A stretch of DNA of 64,000 nt from Cellulomonas gelida (GTDB lineage Bacteria > Actinomycetota > Actinomycetes > Actinomycetales > Cellulomonadaceae), in contig NZ_BJLQ01000014.1 of the NCBI RefSeq assembly GCF_006538725.1, positions 21,534 through 85,533 on the forward strand, in the 5' to 3' direction. The position numbers were made by a program, and so were the translations under genes. Under the pieces are notes generated by a model that had not been told where the DNA came from, searched no databases, and saw only the letters and a program-made list of their open reading frames with translations. Below, one piece after another: positions 23,831 to 30,434 of this stretch (its first letter is position 1; each line of letters begins with the position of its first letter).

Positions 23831-24161
23831 CGTGCACCTCCCCGTCGCGGTCGAGGATCGACTGCACGATGACGTCGGCCCCGAGGGCTGCGGCGTCGGC
23901 GACGATGCTGGGCGCGGCGGCTGCGAACGCCCGCCGCGCTCGTTCGACGTCGCCGCCTGCCCACTCGACGACCGTGTCCTCCCAGACGCCCACGAGGCAG
24001 GCGCACAGGTACGCGATCTCTCCGGGGGACGCCGCGGCCTCGTTGATCAGGCGCAGCACTCGTTCCTTGCCTTCGGGCGGTGGCTCGCTGAGCGCTCGTG
24101 CGATGTCCGCGAGACGGGCACCGGCGCGCATCGCGTCCTCGTGCGGCTCTCCTGCGGTCAT
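23823..24161 (-). CDS. Hypothetical protein preceding the tape measure
   Basis: A 112-residue acidic, alanine-rich helical protein with no recognised domain (LADIARALSEPPPEGKERVL, CACLVGVWEDTVVEWAGGDV). Its stop overlaps the start of the tape measure by 8 bp, so the two are translated together. In siphophages the slot before the tape measure holds the tail assembly chaperones (gpG/gpGT). The position is the only reason to suggest that role; no slippery sequence was found at its end. Confidence 0.6.
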   Translation of the reverse strand: MTAGEPHEDAMRAGARLADIARALSEPPPEGKERVLRLINEAAASPGEIAYLCACLVGVWEDTVVEWAGGDVERARRAFAAAAPSIVADAAALGADVIVQSILDRDGEVHGV

Positions 24162-24261
24162 GGGTTCCCCTTCCGGGCTGTGGTGGAAAAAACGTCAGGG
24201 AGAGATCGGCCCTATGCCTCGGGGTGGCCTTGGCCCCGGGGGGGGAGGGGGTGTGCCCCGG

Positions 24262-25050
24262 TCACGTGAGCGAGGGAGTGAGCACGATCGCGTTGCCCTC
24301 GGCTCGAACGGCCGCTTCGACCATCTCGTTGAGGACTCGGTCGATGAGGGTGTTCATCGCGAGCACGATCCCGGTCGCGCCCGTCTGGGGGTTGGTCAGG
24401 TCGTCGTACGCGTTGCGGACCTCGCCGATCTGCCCGGCAGGCGTGAACTTCGAGAGCGTCTCGCTCAGGTAGATGGACCACGAGGAGACGTACTGCTCGG
24501 CGTCGCGCGAGGTCAGGTAGTCCTCGCCCCACTGCGAGCACAGGACCCAGGCGCGCAGGGTGTCACCGTCACGCAGGGCGCGCTCGAGGAGACGGCGCAG
24601 ACGTGCGGTCAGGTCGAGCCCCGTTCCTGCCGGCGCGAGGACCATCTGCAGGTCAGCCTTGATGCCGAGGATCGCGGTCTCCTGTGCGGCGTCGTGCGGC
24701 GCGGGCCGCTGCGGCGAGGACGCCTCTCGCAGGATCTCGATGGTGCGCTGGACGGCCGCGGTCACCGCGCTCGCGTTCGGAGCGATCTTCTCGCGAGCCT
24801 GCTCGCGGTACTCCTTGAGCACCCGCACCCGTGCCTGCGGGACCAGGTCGCGGTTGAGCGAGGCCGTGGTCGCCTGACGCGACAGCGTCTGCATCTCGTC
24901 GCGGATCTCGCGCAGACCGTCTCGCACCGGGTACCACGCGGCACGTGCGGAGCTGGGGACTGCGGTGCGCGAGAGCACGTCCTCCGCGGTCGCCAGGCCG
25001 TCGCCGATGATCTTGTTCCACGCTCCGATCCACGGGTTCCCGATGCTCAC
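24262..25050 (-). CDS. Hypothetical 262-aa helical protein
   Basis: The true start is GTG 25050, with GGAG upstream and a GTGA overlap with the upstream stop. The protein begins VSIGNPWIGAWNKIIGDGLA. It is almost all helix with no membrane segment (REIRDEMQTLSRQATTASLN; LRRLLERALRDGDTLRAWVL). No domain is recognised. It sits between an HTH protein and the tape-measure pair in the same operon. About 100 bp follow before the next gene, containing a G-rich run but no clear hairpin. Confidence 0.62.
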   Translation of the reverse strand: MSIGNPWIGAWNKIIGDGLATAEDVLSRTAVPSSARAAWYPVRDGLREIRDEMQTLSRQATTASLNRDLVPQARVRVLKEYREQAREKIAPNASAVTAAVQRTIEILREASSPQRPAPHDAAQETAILGIKADLQMVLAPAGTGLDLTARLRRLLERALRDGDTLRAWVLCSQWGEDYLTSRDAEQYVSSWSIYLSETLSKFTPAGQIGEVRNAYDDLTNPQTGATGIVLAMNTLIDRVLNEMVEAAVRAEGNAIVLTPSLT

Positions 25051-25430
25051 TGTGCTGTCTCCTTCGCGTCGATCCACCAGCAGCCCGCGGCCTTCGTCGC
25101 CGTGATCGAACCGGCTCGAGCCCTCTTCGTGATCGCCTGAGGACTGATCCCCATCCGCCTGGCTGCTTCTGTTGTCGTGATCCACGCTCCACCCGGTGCG
25201 GCCACCTGAGCGTCGAAGGGTTGTGACTGCACAACCCCGAGCAGAGCGACCGCGGCCCGTGCGGGCGCGACGACGCTGGATGCGTGCTCGAGCGGGAGCA
25301 ACCCGCGCCGCTGTCGCCCGCGGTTCGTCATCTCGACCAGACCGCCGAGCTCCAGCAGCGTCCACTCGTCGTCGATCACGAGGCGCGGCGTTCCGTCCCT
25401 CGCGATCTCGACGCGGGCGCGGCCCGTCAT
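25047..25430 (-). CDS. HTH-containing hypothetical protein
   Basis: A 127-residue protein from ATG 25430, overlapping the WhiB-like stop by 4 bp. Residues 1-75 have no recognised domain (IDDEWTLLELGGLVEMTNRG). Residues 80-127 form an HTH: WITTTEAARRMGISPQAITK, RARAGSITATKAAGCWWIDA. This is the excisionase/resolvase-like HTH pattern. It could be a DNA-binding regulator within the element operon. The start was set by the coupling with its neighbour; a longer frame upstream is the WhiB gene in another frame. Confidence 0.65.
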   Translation of the reverse strand: MTGRARVEIARDGTPRLVIDDEWTLLELGGLVEMTNRGRQRRGLLPLEHASSVVAPARAAVALLGVVQSQPFDAQVAAPGGAWITTTEAARRMGISPQAITKRARAGSITATKAAGCWWIDAKETAQ

Positions 25431-25714
25431 GCGGCCCCTGCCGCCCTCGGGCTCTGCCGTGGGCGTCCGGGTTGCCGTTCGCGATCGGTCGACCCCGCGT
25501 AGACACCCCACTCGTCGGGGTGGTCCTCGACGAACCGGCGACAGCCCGCCAGCCCGGCGCAGCCGGCGCACAGACGCGCAGCGATCGACTGCTCGGCATG
25601 GTCGTCCGAGGTCCACGCCCTGCGCGCCTCGGCAGAGGTGTCCATGCACGGGACCGGCCGGCCCGCGGCGCGCAGCTCGACGAGGCTCGCGGACAACTCC
25701 GCCTGCGAGTTCAT
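25427..25714 (-). CDS. WhiB-like Fe-S transcription factor
   Basis: 95 residues with ATG 25714. Four cysteines in WhiB order are visible: Cys in VPCMD, then the CAGCAGLAGC cluster (C-x2-C-x5-C with the first Cys in ARLCAGC). The family turn appears as DEWGVYAGSTD in place of GVWGG. A basic tail follows (RERQPGRPRQSPR). WhiB proteins bind a [4Fe-4S] cluster and contact the sigma factor; actinophage versions can shut down host WhiB2. This one lies mid-operon in the element and overlaps the next gene by 4 bp. Confidence 0.85.
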   Translation of the reverse strand: MNSQAELSASLVELRAAGRPVPCMDTSAEARRAWTSDDHAEQSIAARLCAGCAGLAGCRRFVEDHPDEWGVYAGSTDRERQPGRPRQSPRAAGAA

Positions 25715-25778
25715 GCCGCCTCCGTGTGGTCTGCAGCCGTGGTCAGCGTGAGTCCCTGCTCCGTTCGTCGCTCGCCGC

Positions 25779-26033
25779 TCACGCCCCGCTCCCATCGCCG
25801 ACGAGATCGGTGCCGTACACGAGCGCGACCAGCCCCAACGCCTCGGCATCGCGCTCCATGACGGCCCCCGCATAGGCCCGCAGCTCGATGAGCAACGCTT
25901 GCCACTCGTTCCAGAGCTCGAGCTTGCGCTCGACACTTGCGACCACGTCCTGGATCGCCGACTCCTGCAGCTTCAGCGAGAGATGGATGGACCGGCACCG
26001 GTCCTCGTGGGTCTCCCAGTCGATCGTCATCAC
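25779..26033 (-). CDS. Hypothetical protein, paralogous to the protein at 19953-20231
   Basis: An 84-residue unknown from GTG 26033 (ATG 26030 equally possible). It overlaps the upstream stop. The helical sequence includes WETHEDRCRSIHLSLKLQES and LRAYAGAVMERDAEALGLVA. The latter matches the 92-residue protein at the other end of the element. Both families begin with a DWxxH/DWExH motif. The function is unknown. About 64 bp separate it from the WhiB-like gene. Confidence 0.6.
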   Translation of the reverse strand: MMTIDWETHEDRCRSIHLSLKLQESAIQDVVASVERKLELWNEWQALLIELRAYAGAVMERDAEALGLVALVYGTDLVGDGSGA

Positions 26034-26536
26034 GCGGCCTCCGGTCCTTCTGGCGCCGTGGACACGTGGAGCCGTGCCCGCGCGTCCGCCGCGTACTGCT
26101 CGATCACTCGATACGCGCGCTGCTTCGCCAGCTCATCGGGGAACGCCGCCTCGGGATCGCAGCCGTGTGCTCGGCACGCCAGCACGTACGCCGCCTGTGG
26201 GGTCGCGCCGCCCTCGACGGCCTCGTTGTACGTGCGCAGCCACGGAATCTCGCGCAGCGGGTCACCGTCGAGCGACTGCGGCGGCGGGTACGCCAGTCGC
26301 GCGCTCGACGCCGCCCGCTGGCGCCGCACCCAGGTGTTGACCACAGCAGGGGTGAACCGCCGGTCCGACTCGCGACGGTGGTCGACCAGCGCCCGAGCGA
26401 TCTGGTCGCGCGTCACGCCGACATCGAGGAACCGCAGGAACGTGTTGAGCATGACGTCGCTGACCTCGTACCCGTACAGCGAGGCGTCCGCGGTCAGCAG
26501 CACCTGCAGGTCGGTCCGTTCAGCAAGGGTCGACAT
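26030..26536 (-). CDS. Hypothetical protein following the replication gene
   Basis: 168 residues from ATG 26536, 2 bp after the replication-like stop. It begins MSTLAERTDLQVLLTADASL and has a helix-turn-helix-like middle (DVGVTRDQIARALVDHRRES, FTPAVVNTWVRRQRAAS). The C-terminus is helical. The position after an initiator suggests a replication accessory or helicase-loader-like role, but no motif supports this. The four-base overlap with the following gene keeps it in the operon. Confidence 0.6.
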   Translation of the reverse strand: MSTLAERTDLQVLLTADASLYGYEVSDVMLNTFLRFLDVGVTRDQIARALVDHRRESDRRFTPAVVNTWVRRQRAASSARLAYPPPQSLDGDPLREIPWLRTYNEAVEGGATPQAAYVLACRAHGCDPEAAFPDELAKQRAYRVIEQYAADARARLHVSTAPEGPEAA

Positions 26537-26538
26537 GG

Positions 26539-27390
26539 TCAGCGGCCTCCGATCTGCCGGCGCTCCTGCGCCAAGGCGTCGTCGAGAAGTGCGAGCCCGG
26601 CTCGCTCGCGTTCGCTGAGCTCGGCCTGCACGGCGCGCACGTTGCGCTCCAACGAGCGCAGGTTCTTGGACTGCACGGCCTGCTGAGCGGTCTGCGACTG
26701 GTGACGCGCCGGCAGCGGCAGGTCCGTCCACCGCTCGCCGTTCAGCCAGGTACTCGGGTGCGGCACGAACTGCGACTCGGGCAGGTTCGGGTCCGCCGCG
26801 AAGGCCCGGGCCCACTGGACGAGCTGCGTCGCGTCGTGCGACCGCCGCGCCTTCGCCCACGCTGCCCGTGCGCGCTTCTTGTCGGTCCGCCGCGGGTACG
26901 CGGCCCAGAACTCGTCGAACGCATCCGGTACCGCGACGTCCTGGCTCGCGCGCGCGGGTGAGGGTTCACCTTCGGGTTCAGTGAGGGTTGGTAGAGGGTT
27001 CTGGGTGACGTCTACGCCGGGGGCGGGTGACGCTGACGCCGGGGGTGGGGTGACGTCAGCGCCGGGGGTGGGGGTGGCGCCTACGCCGGGGGTGACTTGC
27101 GCGCCGGGGGTGGCGCCTACGCCGGGGGTGACGGTGTAGGCGGTGGCGCGGCCTCGACGCTCCTCGCGCGCCACCGCGCCGGCGCCGACGAGCACGCTCA
27201 GGGCTCGCTGGACGTTCCGCTCGTCGCGGTTGACCCGTCGAGCGAGCGTCGCGACCGAAGGCCAGCCACGGCCCTCGTCGTTCGCGATGTCGGCCAGCAC
27301 GAGCAGAAGTGCCGGGGCGCAGCCCGCGAGCGACCCTGCGGGCTGCGCCTCGATGTACCTCACGGCGGCAGTGAGGGCCTTCATGCTCAC
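26539..27390 (-). CDS. Replication-initiator-like HTH protein with Thr/Pro repeat linker
   Basis: About 283 residues. GTG 27390 gives a GTGA overlap with the upstream gene and has GGAGG 5 bp before it; ATG 27384 is the alternative. Residues 1-95 are a winged helix of the HTH_36 type (LLVLADIANDEGRGWPSVAT, LARRVNRDERNVQRALSVLV), common in phage and satellite replication initiators. Residues 95-140 are a degenerate Thr/Pro/Gly repeat linker (TPGVGATP units). Residues 155-210 resemble the C-terminal part of phage replication proteins (FDEFWAAYPRRTDKKRARAA; FVPHPSTWLNGERW). It probably binds an origin in or near its own gene. Confidence 0.75.
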   Translation of the reverse strand: MSMKALTAAVRYIEAQPAGSLAGCAPALLLVLADIANDEGRGWPSVATLARRVNRDERNVQRALSVLVGAGAVAREERRGRATAYTVTPGVGATPGAQVTPGVGATPTPGADVTPPPASASPAPGVDVTQNPLPTLTEPEGEPSPARASQDVAVPDAFDEFWAAYPRRTDKKRARAAWAKARRSHDATQLVQWARAFAADPNLPESQFVPHPSTWLNGERWTDLPLPARHQSQTAQQAVQSKNLRSLERNVRAVQAELSERERAGLALLDDALAQERRQIGGR

Positions 27391-27632
27391 CGGCGCCTCC
27401 CGTAGCGGTCCGCGAGGTACTCGGCGTCGAAGCCCTGCTCTCGGAGCTGGTCGACGTACTCCCGCCGCTGATCGCGCTTCGCCGTCTTGCGGCGAGCACG
27501 GCGCACTGGCTGGAACGTCATCCGGTCGGGCTTCTCGCGAGCGGCTCGAGCGCGCGCCGCGGTGTACCGGTCGACGGGCTCGGTGCCGAGCGCGTCCGCG
27601 ACCATCGCTCGTACCGCGTCGAGCGGCTTCAC
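27387..27632 (-). CDS. Small basic protein upstream of the replication gene
   Basis: 81 residues from GTG 27632, with GGAGG 7 bp upstream and GTGA overlaps on both sides. It is very basic (FQPVRRARRKTAKRDQRREY), suggesting nucleic-acid binding. The N-terminus is VKPLDAVRAMVADALGTEPV. No domain is recognised. Confidence 0.6.
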   Translation of the reverse strand: MKPLDAVRAMVADALGTEPVDRYTAARARAAREKPDRMTFQPVRRARRKTAKRDQRREYVDQLREQGFDAEYLADRYGRRR

Positions 27633-28228
27633 CCTGCGTCCTCCGCACGGACCCGACCCATCGCTCGCCGACGGCGCAGCTCCGTGCCGCCGTCGGGCGT
27701 CGTGGACTCGAGCTGCTCCACCCACGCACGCCCCACGACGCCCCTGTGCACCCGCGTCCAGCGCGGGGCGGTCGCGGTGACCATGCCGGCCTGCAGCTGC
27801 CACTCGTGGACGTCCTGACCCTGGTCCTGCGCCTTCGTGCACCACTCGGGGCAGGGTGCGTCGGCGGCGGGGCGCGGTGTCGTCGCGCGCAGGAAGTCCC
27901 AGCGTGCGTCGATGAGCCAGTACGCGTACTCCGCGAGCGACTCCGGCGCGAGCTCGTCCGGCGGCTCGACGATCGCGATCAGCGGGGTCTCGTCCTCGGA
28001 CCAGTCGGCGCGCCACCTCTGGACGTGCACCGATCCGCGCTGACCCGACACCGGCCGAGCCGGGTCACCGGGCCAGACGAGCGGTGCCGAGCAGTGGAGG
28101 ACCCCCGTCTCGAGGCCGTCGCCCCACATGTCGTCGCGGCAGCAGTAGCGCGGGTCGCACCACGCGTAGTGGAAGTCGACGGCCACAGGCTCGCGCGTCG
28201 TCGCGCGGTCGGGCATGATGGCGCTCAT
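27629..28228 (-). CDS. Cys/Trp-rich protein, DUF6907-like
   Basis: 199 residues from ATG 28228, which has GGGAG 6 bp upstream. GTG 28318 is an alternative that would overlap the AlpA stop as GTGA and add 30 residues. The N-domain has FHYAWCDPRYCCRDDMW and VLHCSAPLVWPGDP; a second Cys pair is PCPEWCTKAQ, then VHEWQLQAG. The WC/PxWC patterns and the PESLAEYAYWLIDARWDF helix recall DUF6907 proteins common in actinobacterial mobile DNA. A metal-binding role is possible. It is the second gene of the element operon. Confidence 0.6.
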   Translation of the reverse strand: MSAIMPDRATTREPVAVDFHYAWCDPRYCCRDDMWGDGLETGVLHCSAPLVWPGDPARPVSGQRGSVHVQRWRADWSEDETPLIAIVEPPDELAPESLAEYAYWLIDARWDFLRATTPRPAADAPCPEWCTKAQDQGQDVHEWQLQAGMVTATAPRWTRVHRGVVGRAWVEQLESTTPDGGTELRRRRAMGRVRAEDAG

Positions 28229-28314
28229 CTTGAACTCCCTGCTAGGGGTCGGGATCGTGGCCGGGACCTGTTGCACCAGGTGCCCGGCCTTCTTCTTGGT
28301 GACGGGCGCCGCGG

Positions 28315-28512
28315 TCACGCGGCGCCGCCGGTGGCGGTCGATTCGAGCTCGCGCTCGATCCACCGCTCGAGGTCGTCCTCGTAGATCCGCAGACGTCCGG
28401 CGATGACGCCGAACTTTGGTCCGCGGTCCTGGTGTCGCAGCCACCTGAACGTGGCCTTGCTGATGCCCGTGCGCTCGGCCGCCTGGTCCAGCGTGAGCAG
28501 GATCCTTGCCAT
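28315..28512 (-). CDS. AlpA/excisionase-family regulator
   Basis: 65 residues with ATG 28512 and GGGAG upstream. MARILLTLDQAAERTGISKA, TFRWLRHQDRGPKFGVIAGR, LRIYEDDLERWIEREL is a textbook HTH-17/AlpA sequence. It heads the leftward operon and faces the XRE repressor across a 112-bp region with inverted repeats. In Gram-negative phage-inducible islands, an AlpA activates integrase or excision; in others it is the excisionase. Either role fits here. Confidence 0.8.
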   Translation of the reverse strand: MARILLTLDQAAERTGISKATFRWLRHQDRGPKFGVIAGRLRIYEDDLERWIERELESTATGGAA

Positions 28513-28632
28513 GAGAGCTCCCTAAGTGTTGCTAGAACACGAATGGCCCGTCGTGTTGTGCTGGTGGAAGCCATGATGGGTGATGCTGGCGCAAGACGCA
28601 AGGGGATGGGGCTAGTGTGTCTCCATGACACA
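28513..28632. promoter_or_regulatory. Divergent control region between AlpA and the XRE repressor
   Basis: Three inverted repeats on the same GTGT/ACAC theme are seen. GTGTT-gctag-AACAC is at 28526-28540. AACACGA at 28536-28542 with TCGTGTT at 28551-28557 forms a second repeat sharing one half. TGTGTC at 28616-28621 with GACACA at 28627-28632 straddles the repressor ATG at 28625. They are good candidates for XRE repressor operators controlling both directions, including its own start. Confidence 0.6.
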
Positions 28633-29311
28633 AGATGCGGGCTGGCCTGGGGACTGGACGGCCGCGATCGGCCTAGCGGTGCGAGCCGAGCGGCGACGCC
28701 AGGGCATCAGTGCGCAGCGCTTGAGTGAGTTGACAGCGGAAGCCGGTTATGAGATTCCGCGCAACGCGATCGTGAACCTTGAGCACCGGAGGAAGACCAC
28801 GATCGGTGTCCACGAGATTGCTGTTCTTGCGACAGCGCTCAAGGTGTCCCCACTGTCGCTAACCCTGCCCGCGGATGTCATCGACAGTCTCGACGTGCGG
28901 CCCGGGGAGTTCGCCTCGGTCTCCGAGGTCGCACAGTGGTGGGCGTTTCCGATTCGCGCGCAGCTGTCCGCGGGGACGATCGCGGAGTCACCCCACGCGC
29001 TAGACCGGCTTGACCCGCTCACTCTTGCGTTGATGCGGGACCACTTCGTGGACGTGCTGGCAGAACTCGCTATCGAGCGGGACGAGTACACGGTGCGAGC
29101 CGCACAGGTGAGGGAGAGCGAGGCGGTGGCGGTCGATAGCGCTGCGGCAGAGGATGCGAGAGCCGAGCTGCGTGTCATCGAGCGCCGGCTGCTCTTCTGT
29201 CAGCAGCAGATCGAGTCGGTGCGTGAACGGCACCGCGCGCTGGAGAAGCGTGTTGCGATGGTTCGAAGCGATGTCGAGGCAGTTCGTGGCCAGCGTCAAG
29301 AAGCGCGCTGA
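28625..29311 (+). CDS. XRE/Cro-CI family repressor
   Basis: 228 residues. Residues 12-75 form the HTH: AIGLAVRAERRRQGISAQRL, SELTAEAGYEIPRNAIVNLE, HRRKTTIGVHEIAVLATALK. A helical middle follows and the last 80 residues are a strong coiled coil (IERRLLFCQQQIESVRERHR; ALEKRVAMVRSDVEAV), suggesting dimerisation. No LexA-type autopeptidase domain is visible, so induction is not expected through RecA-stimulated self-cleavage. Satellite repressors are instead often released by a helper-phage protein. The 3' end overlaps the integrase start by 41 bp. Confidence 0.82.
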   Translation: MTQDAGWPGDWTAAIGLAVRAERRRQGISAQRLSELTAEAGYEIPRNAIVNLEHRRKTTIGVHEIAVLATALKVSPLSLTLPADVIDSLDVRPGEFASVSEVAQWWAFPIRAQLSAGTIAESPHALDRLDPLTLALMRDHFVDVLAELAIERDEYTVRAAQVRESEAVAVDSAAAEDARAELRVIERRLLFCQQQIESVRERHRALEKRVAMVRSDVEAVRGQRQEAR

Positions 29312-30362
29312 CGGCGTCTGGCGCGCCCGCTACAGGGACGCCGCCGGCAAGGAGCACGCGAGGCACTTCGCGCGGAAGGTGGACGCGCAGCGGTGGCTCG
29401 ACGAGGTCACGGCAACGATCGTCACGGGCACCTACGTCGACCCGAAGACCGCGAAGAAGACGGTGGGGCAGTGGTGCGCCACGTGGCTCGAGGGCTACGC
29501 GACGCGGCGCCCCTCGACCGTCCGCCAGGCCCGCGTGCACGTCGCGAAGATCGTCGAGGAGTTCGGGGCGGTGCCCCTGCAGTCGGTGCGGCCGTCCCAC
29601 GTGAAGGCGTGGACGGCGAAGCTCAAGGCGGAGGGCGCCGCGGACTCTTACGTCTACGCGCTGCACGGCAGGCTGTCCCAGATCCTCGGTGACGCGGTGC
29701 ACGACGGTGTGCTGCCGCGGAACCCGTGCTCGCGCCGCACGTCGCCGGGAGCGGGCAAGCAGCGTCCCTACGTCGCCTCGCCGGAGCAGGTCTGGGCGCT
29801 GCACGACGTCGTGCCGGGACACCTTCGCGCGGCGGTGCTGCTCGGCGCGTTCGCCGGTCTGCGGACAGCGGAGGTGTGCGGCCTGCGCGTCGCCGACGTC
29901 GACCTGATGCGCGGCGTGATCTCGCCCGCGGTGCAGTGGCCGGCCGATCCGTTGAAGACCGAGACGTCACGGACGCCGGTGCCGATCCCGAACGAGCTCG
30001 CGCTTCTCCTCGCCGATGGCGCCGACGAGCGCACCTGGATGGTCGAGCAGCCGACGGGGGAGCAGGTGCCGCCCTGGCAGATCGACCGGGCGGTGCGAGC
30101 GGTCCGCGAGGCGGTCGGCCTGCCGGACGGCTTCCGGTTCCACGACCTGCGGCACCATTACGCGAGCCTGCTCATCGAGGCGGGGCTCTCCGTGAAGGTC
30201 GTCCAGGAGCGGCTTCGTCACGCGTCCGCGAAGACGACGCTCGACACGTACTCGCACCTGTTTCCGGGCACGGAAGAGGCCACGCGCTCGGCGATCGGAG
30301 CAGCGATCACCGAGCACGTGGCCTCGGTCCAGGCGACCTCTCGCGGACTCCCTGCGGACTAG
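29271..30362 (+). CDS. int: Tyrosine recombinase integrase
   Basis: 363 residues from ATG 29271, overlapping the repressor's end. It has an N-terminal arm-binding domain (VKKRADGVWRARYRDAAGKE), a SAM-like core-binding domain (TVGQWCATWLEGYATRRPST), and a catalytic domain with Arg in GAFAGLRTAEVCGLR, HDLRHHYASLL (His-x-x-Arg) and Tyr in TLDTYSHLFPG. A second conserved His lies in ERLRHASAKTT. It ends 44 bp from the right att repeat, the usual integrase-att spacing. It should integrate the element at the glnA 3' end. Confidence 0.93.
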   Translation: MSRQFVASVKKRADGVWRARYRDAAGKEHARHFARKVDAQRWLDEVTATIVTGTYVDPKTAKKTVGQWCATWLEGYATRRPSTVRQARVHVAKIVEEFGAVPLQSVRPSHVKAWTAKLKAEGAADSYVYALHGRLSQILGDAVHDGVLPRNPCSRRTSPGAGKQRPYVASPEQVWALHDVVPGHLRAAVLLGAFAGLRTAEVCGLRVADVDLMRGVISPAVQWPADPLKTETSRTPVPIPNELALLLADGADERTWMVEQPTGEQVPPWQIDRAVRAVREAVGLPDGFRFHDLRHHYASLLIEAGLSVKVVQERLRHASAKTTLDTYSHLFPGTEEATRSAIGAAITEHVASVQATSRGLPAD

Positions 30363-30405
30363 GCCCCGGCTCGGGCAGCGTCGTCGCAGGTCAACCCGCT
30401 AGGGC

Positions 30406-30434
30406 CGATCACACGTCGTAGTAGAGCTCGAACT
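30406..30434. repeat. Right attachment-site repeat overlapping the end of glnA
   Basis: 29 bp identical to 18800-18828. It contains the glnA stop (30409-30411) and the codons for its last seven residues, so the gene stays intact after insertion. The integrase stop is 44 bp to the left. Confidence 0.9.

Larger units (their letters stand above)
18800..30434. mobile_element. 11.6-kb satellite-like integrative element inserted at the 3' end of glnA
   Basis: The element is bounded by a 29-bp perfect direct repeat (18800-18828 and 30406-30434). The integrase gene abuts the right copy. Gene order from the right is integrase and XRE repressor on one strand, then a divergent AlpA-type regulator leading a replication-initiator-like gene, WhiB-like protein, unknowns and a tape-measure protein. 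Small HTH genes and an unknown two-gene cassette fill the left end. No terminase, portal, capsid, tail tube, lysis, FtsK/Tra or relaxase gene is present. This is unlike a complete prophage or conjugative element and most like a phage satellite or a strongly reduced prophage. Confidence 0.85.

Noticed and set aside
24180..24260. G-rich run after the 262-aa gene as a terminator
   Set aside because: No stem of more than a few consistent pairs could be built; the operon probably continues into the tape-measure pair.
28259..28285. Hairpin CCGGG-CCTG...CAGG-CCCGG near the AlpA gene
   Set aside because: It has mismatches, no T-run, and lies in the leader or 5' coding part of the next gene in an operon with overlaps, so a terminator is unlikely.
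18800..30434. Element as an integrative conjugative element (AICE)
   Set aside because: No FtsK/Tra translocase, Kil/Kor pair or relaxase is visible; phage-type genes dominate.
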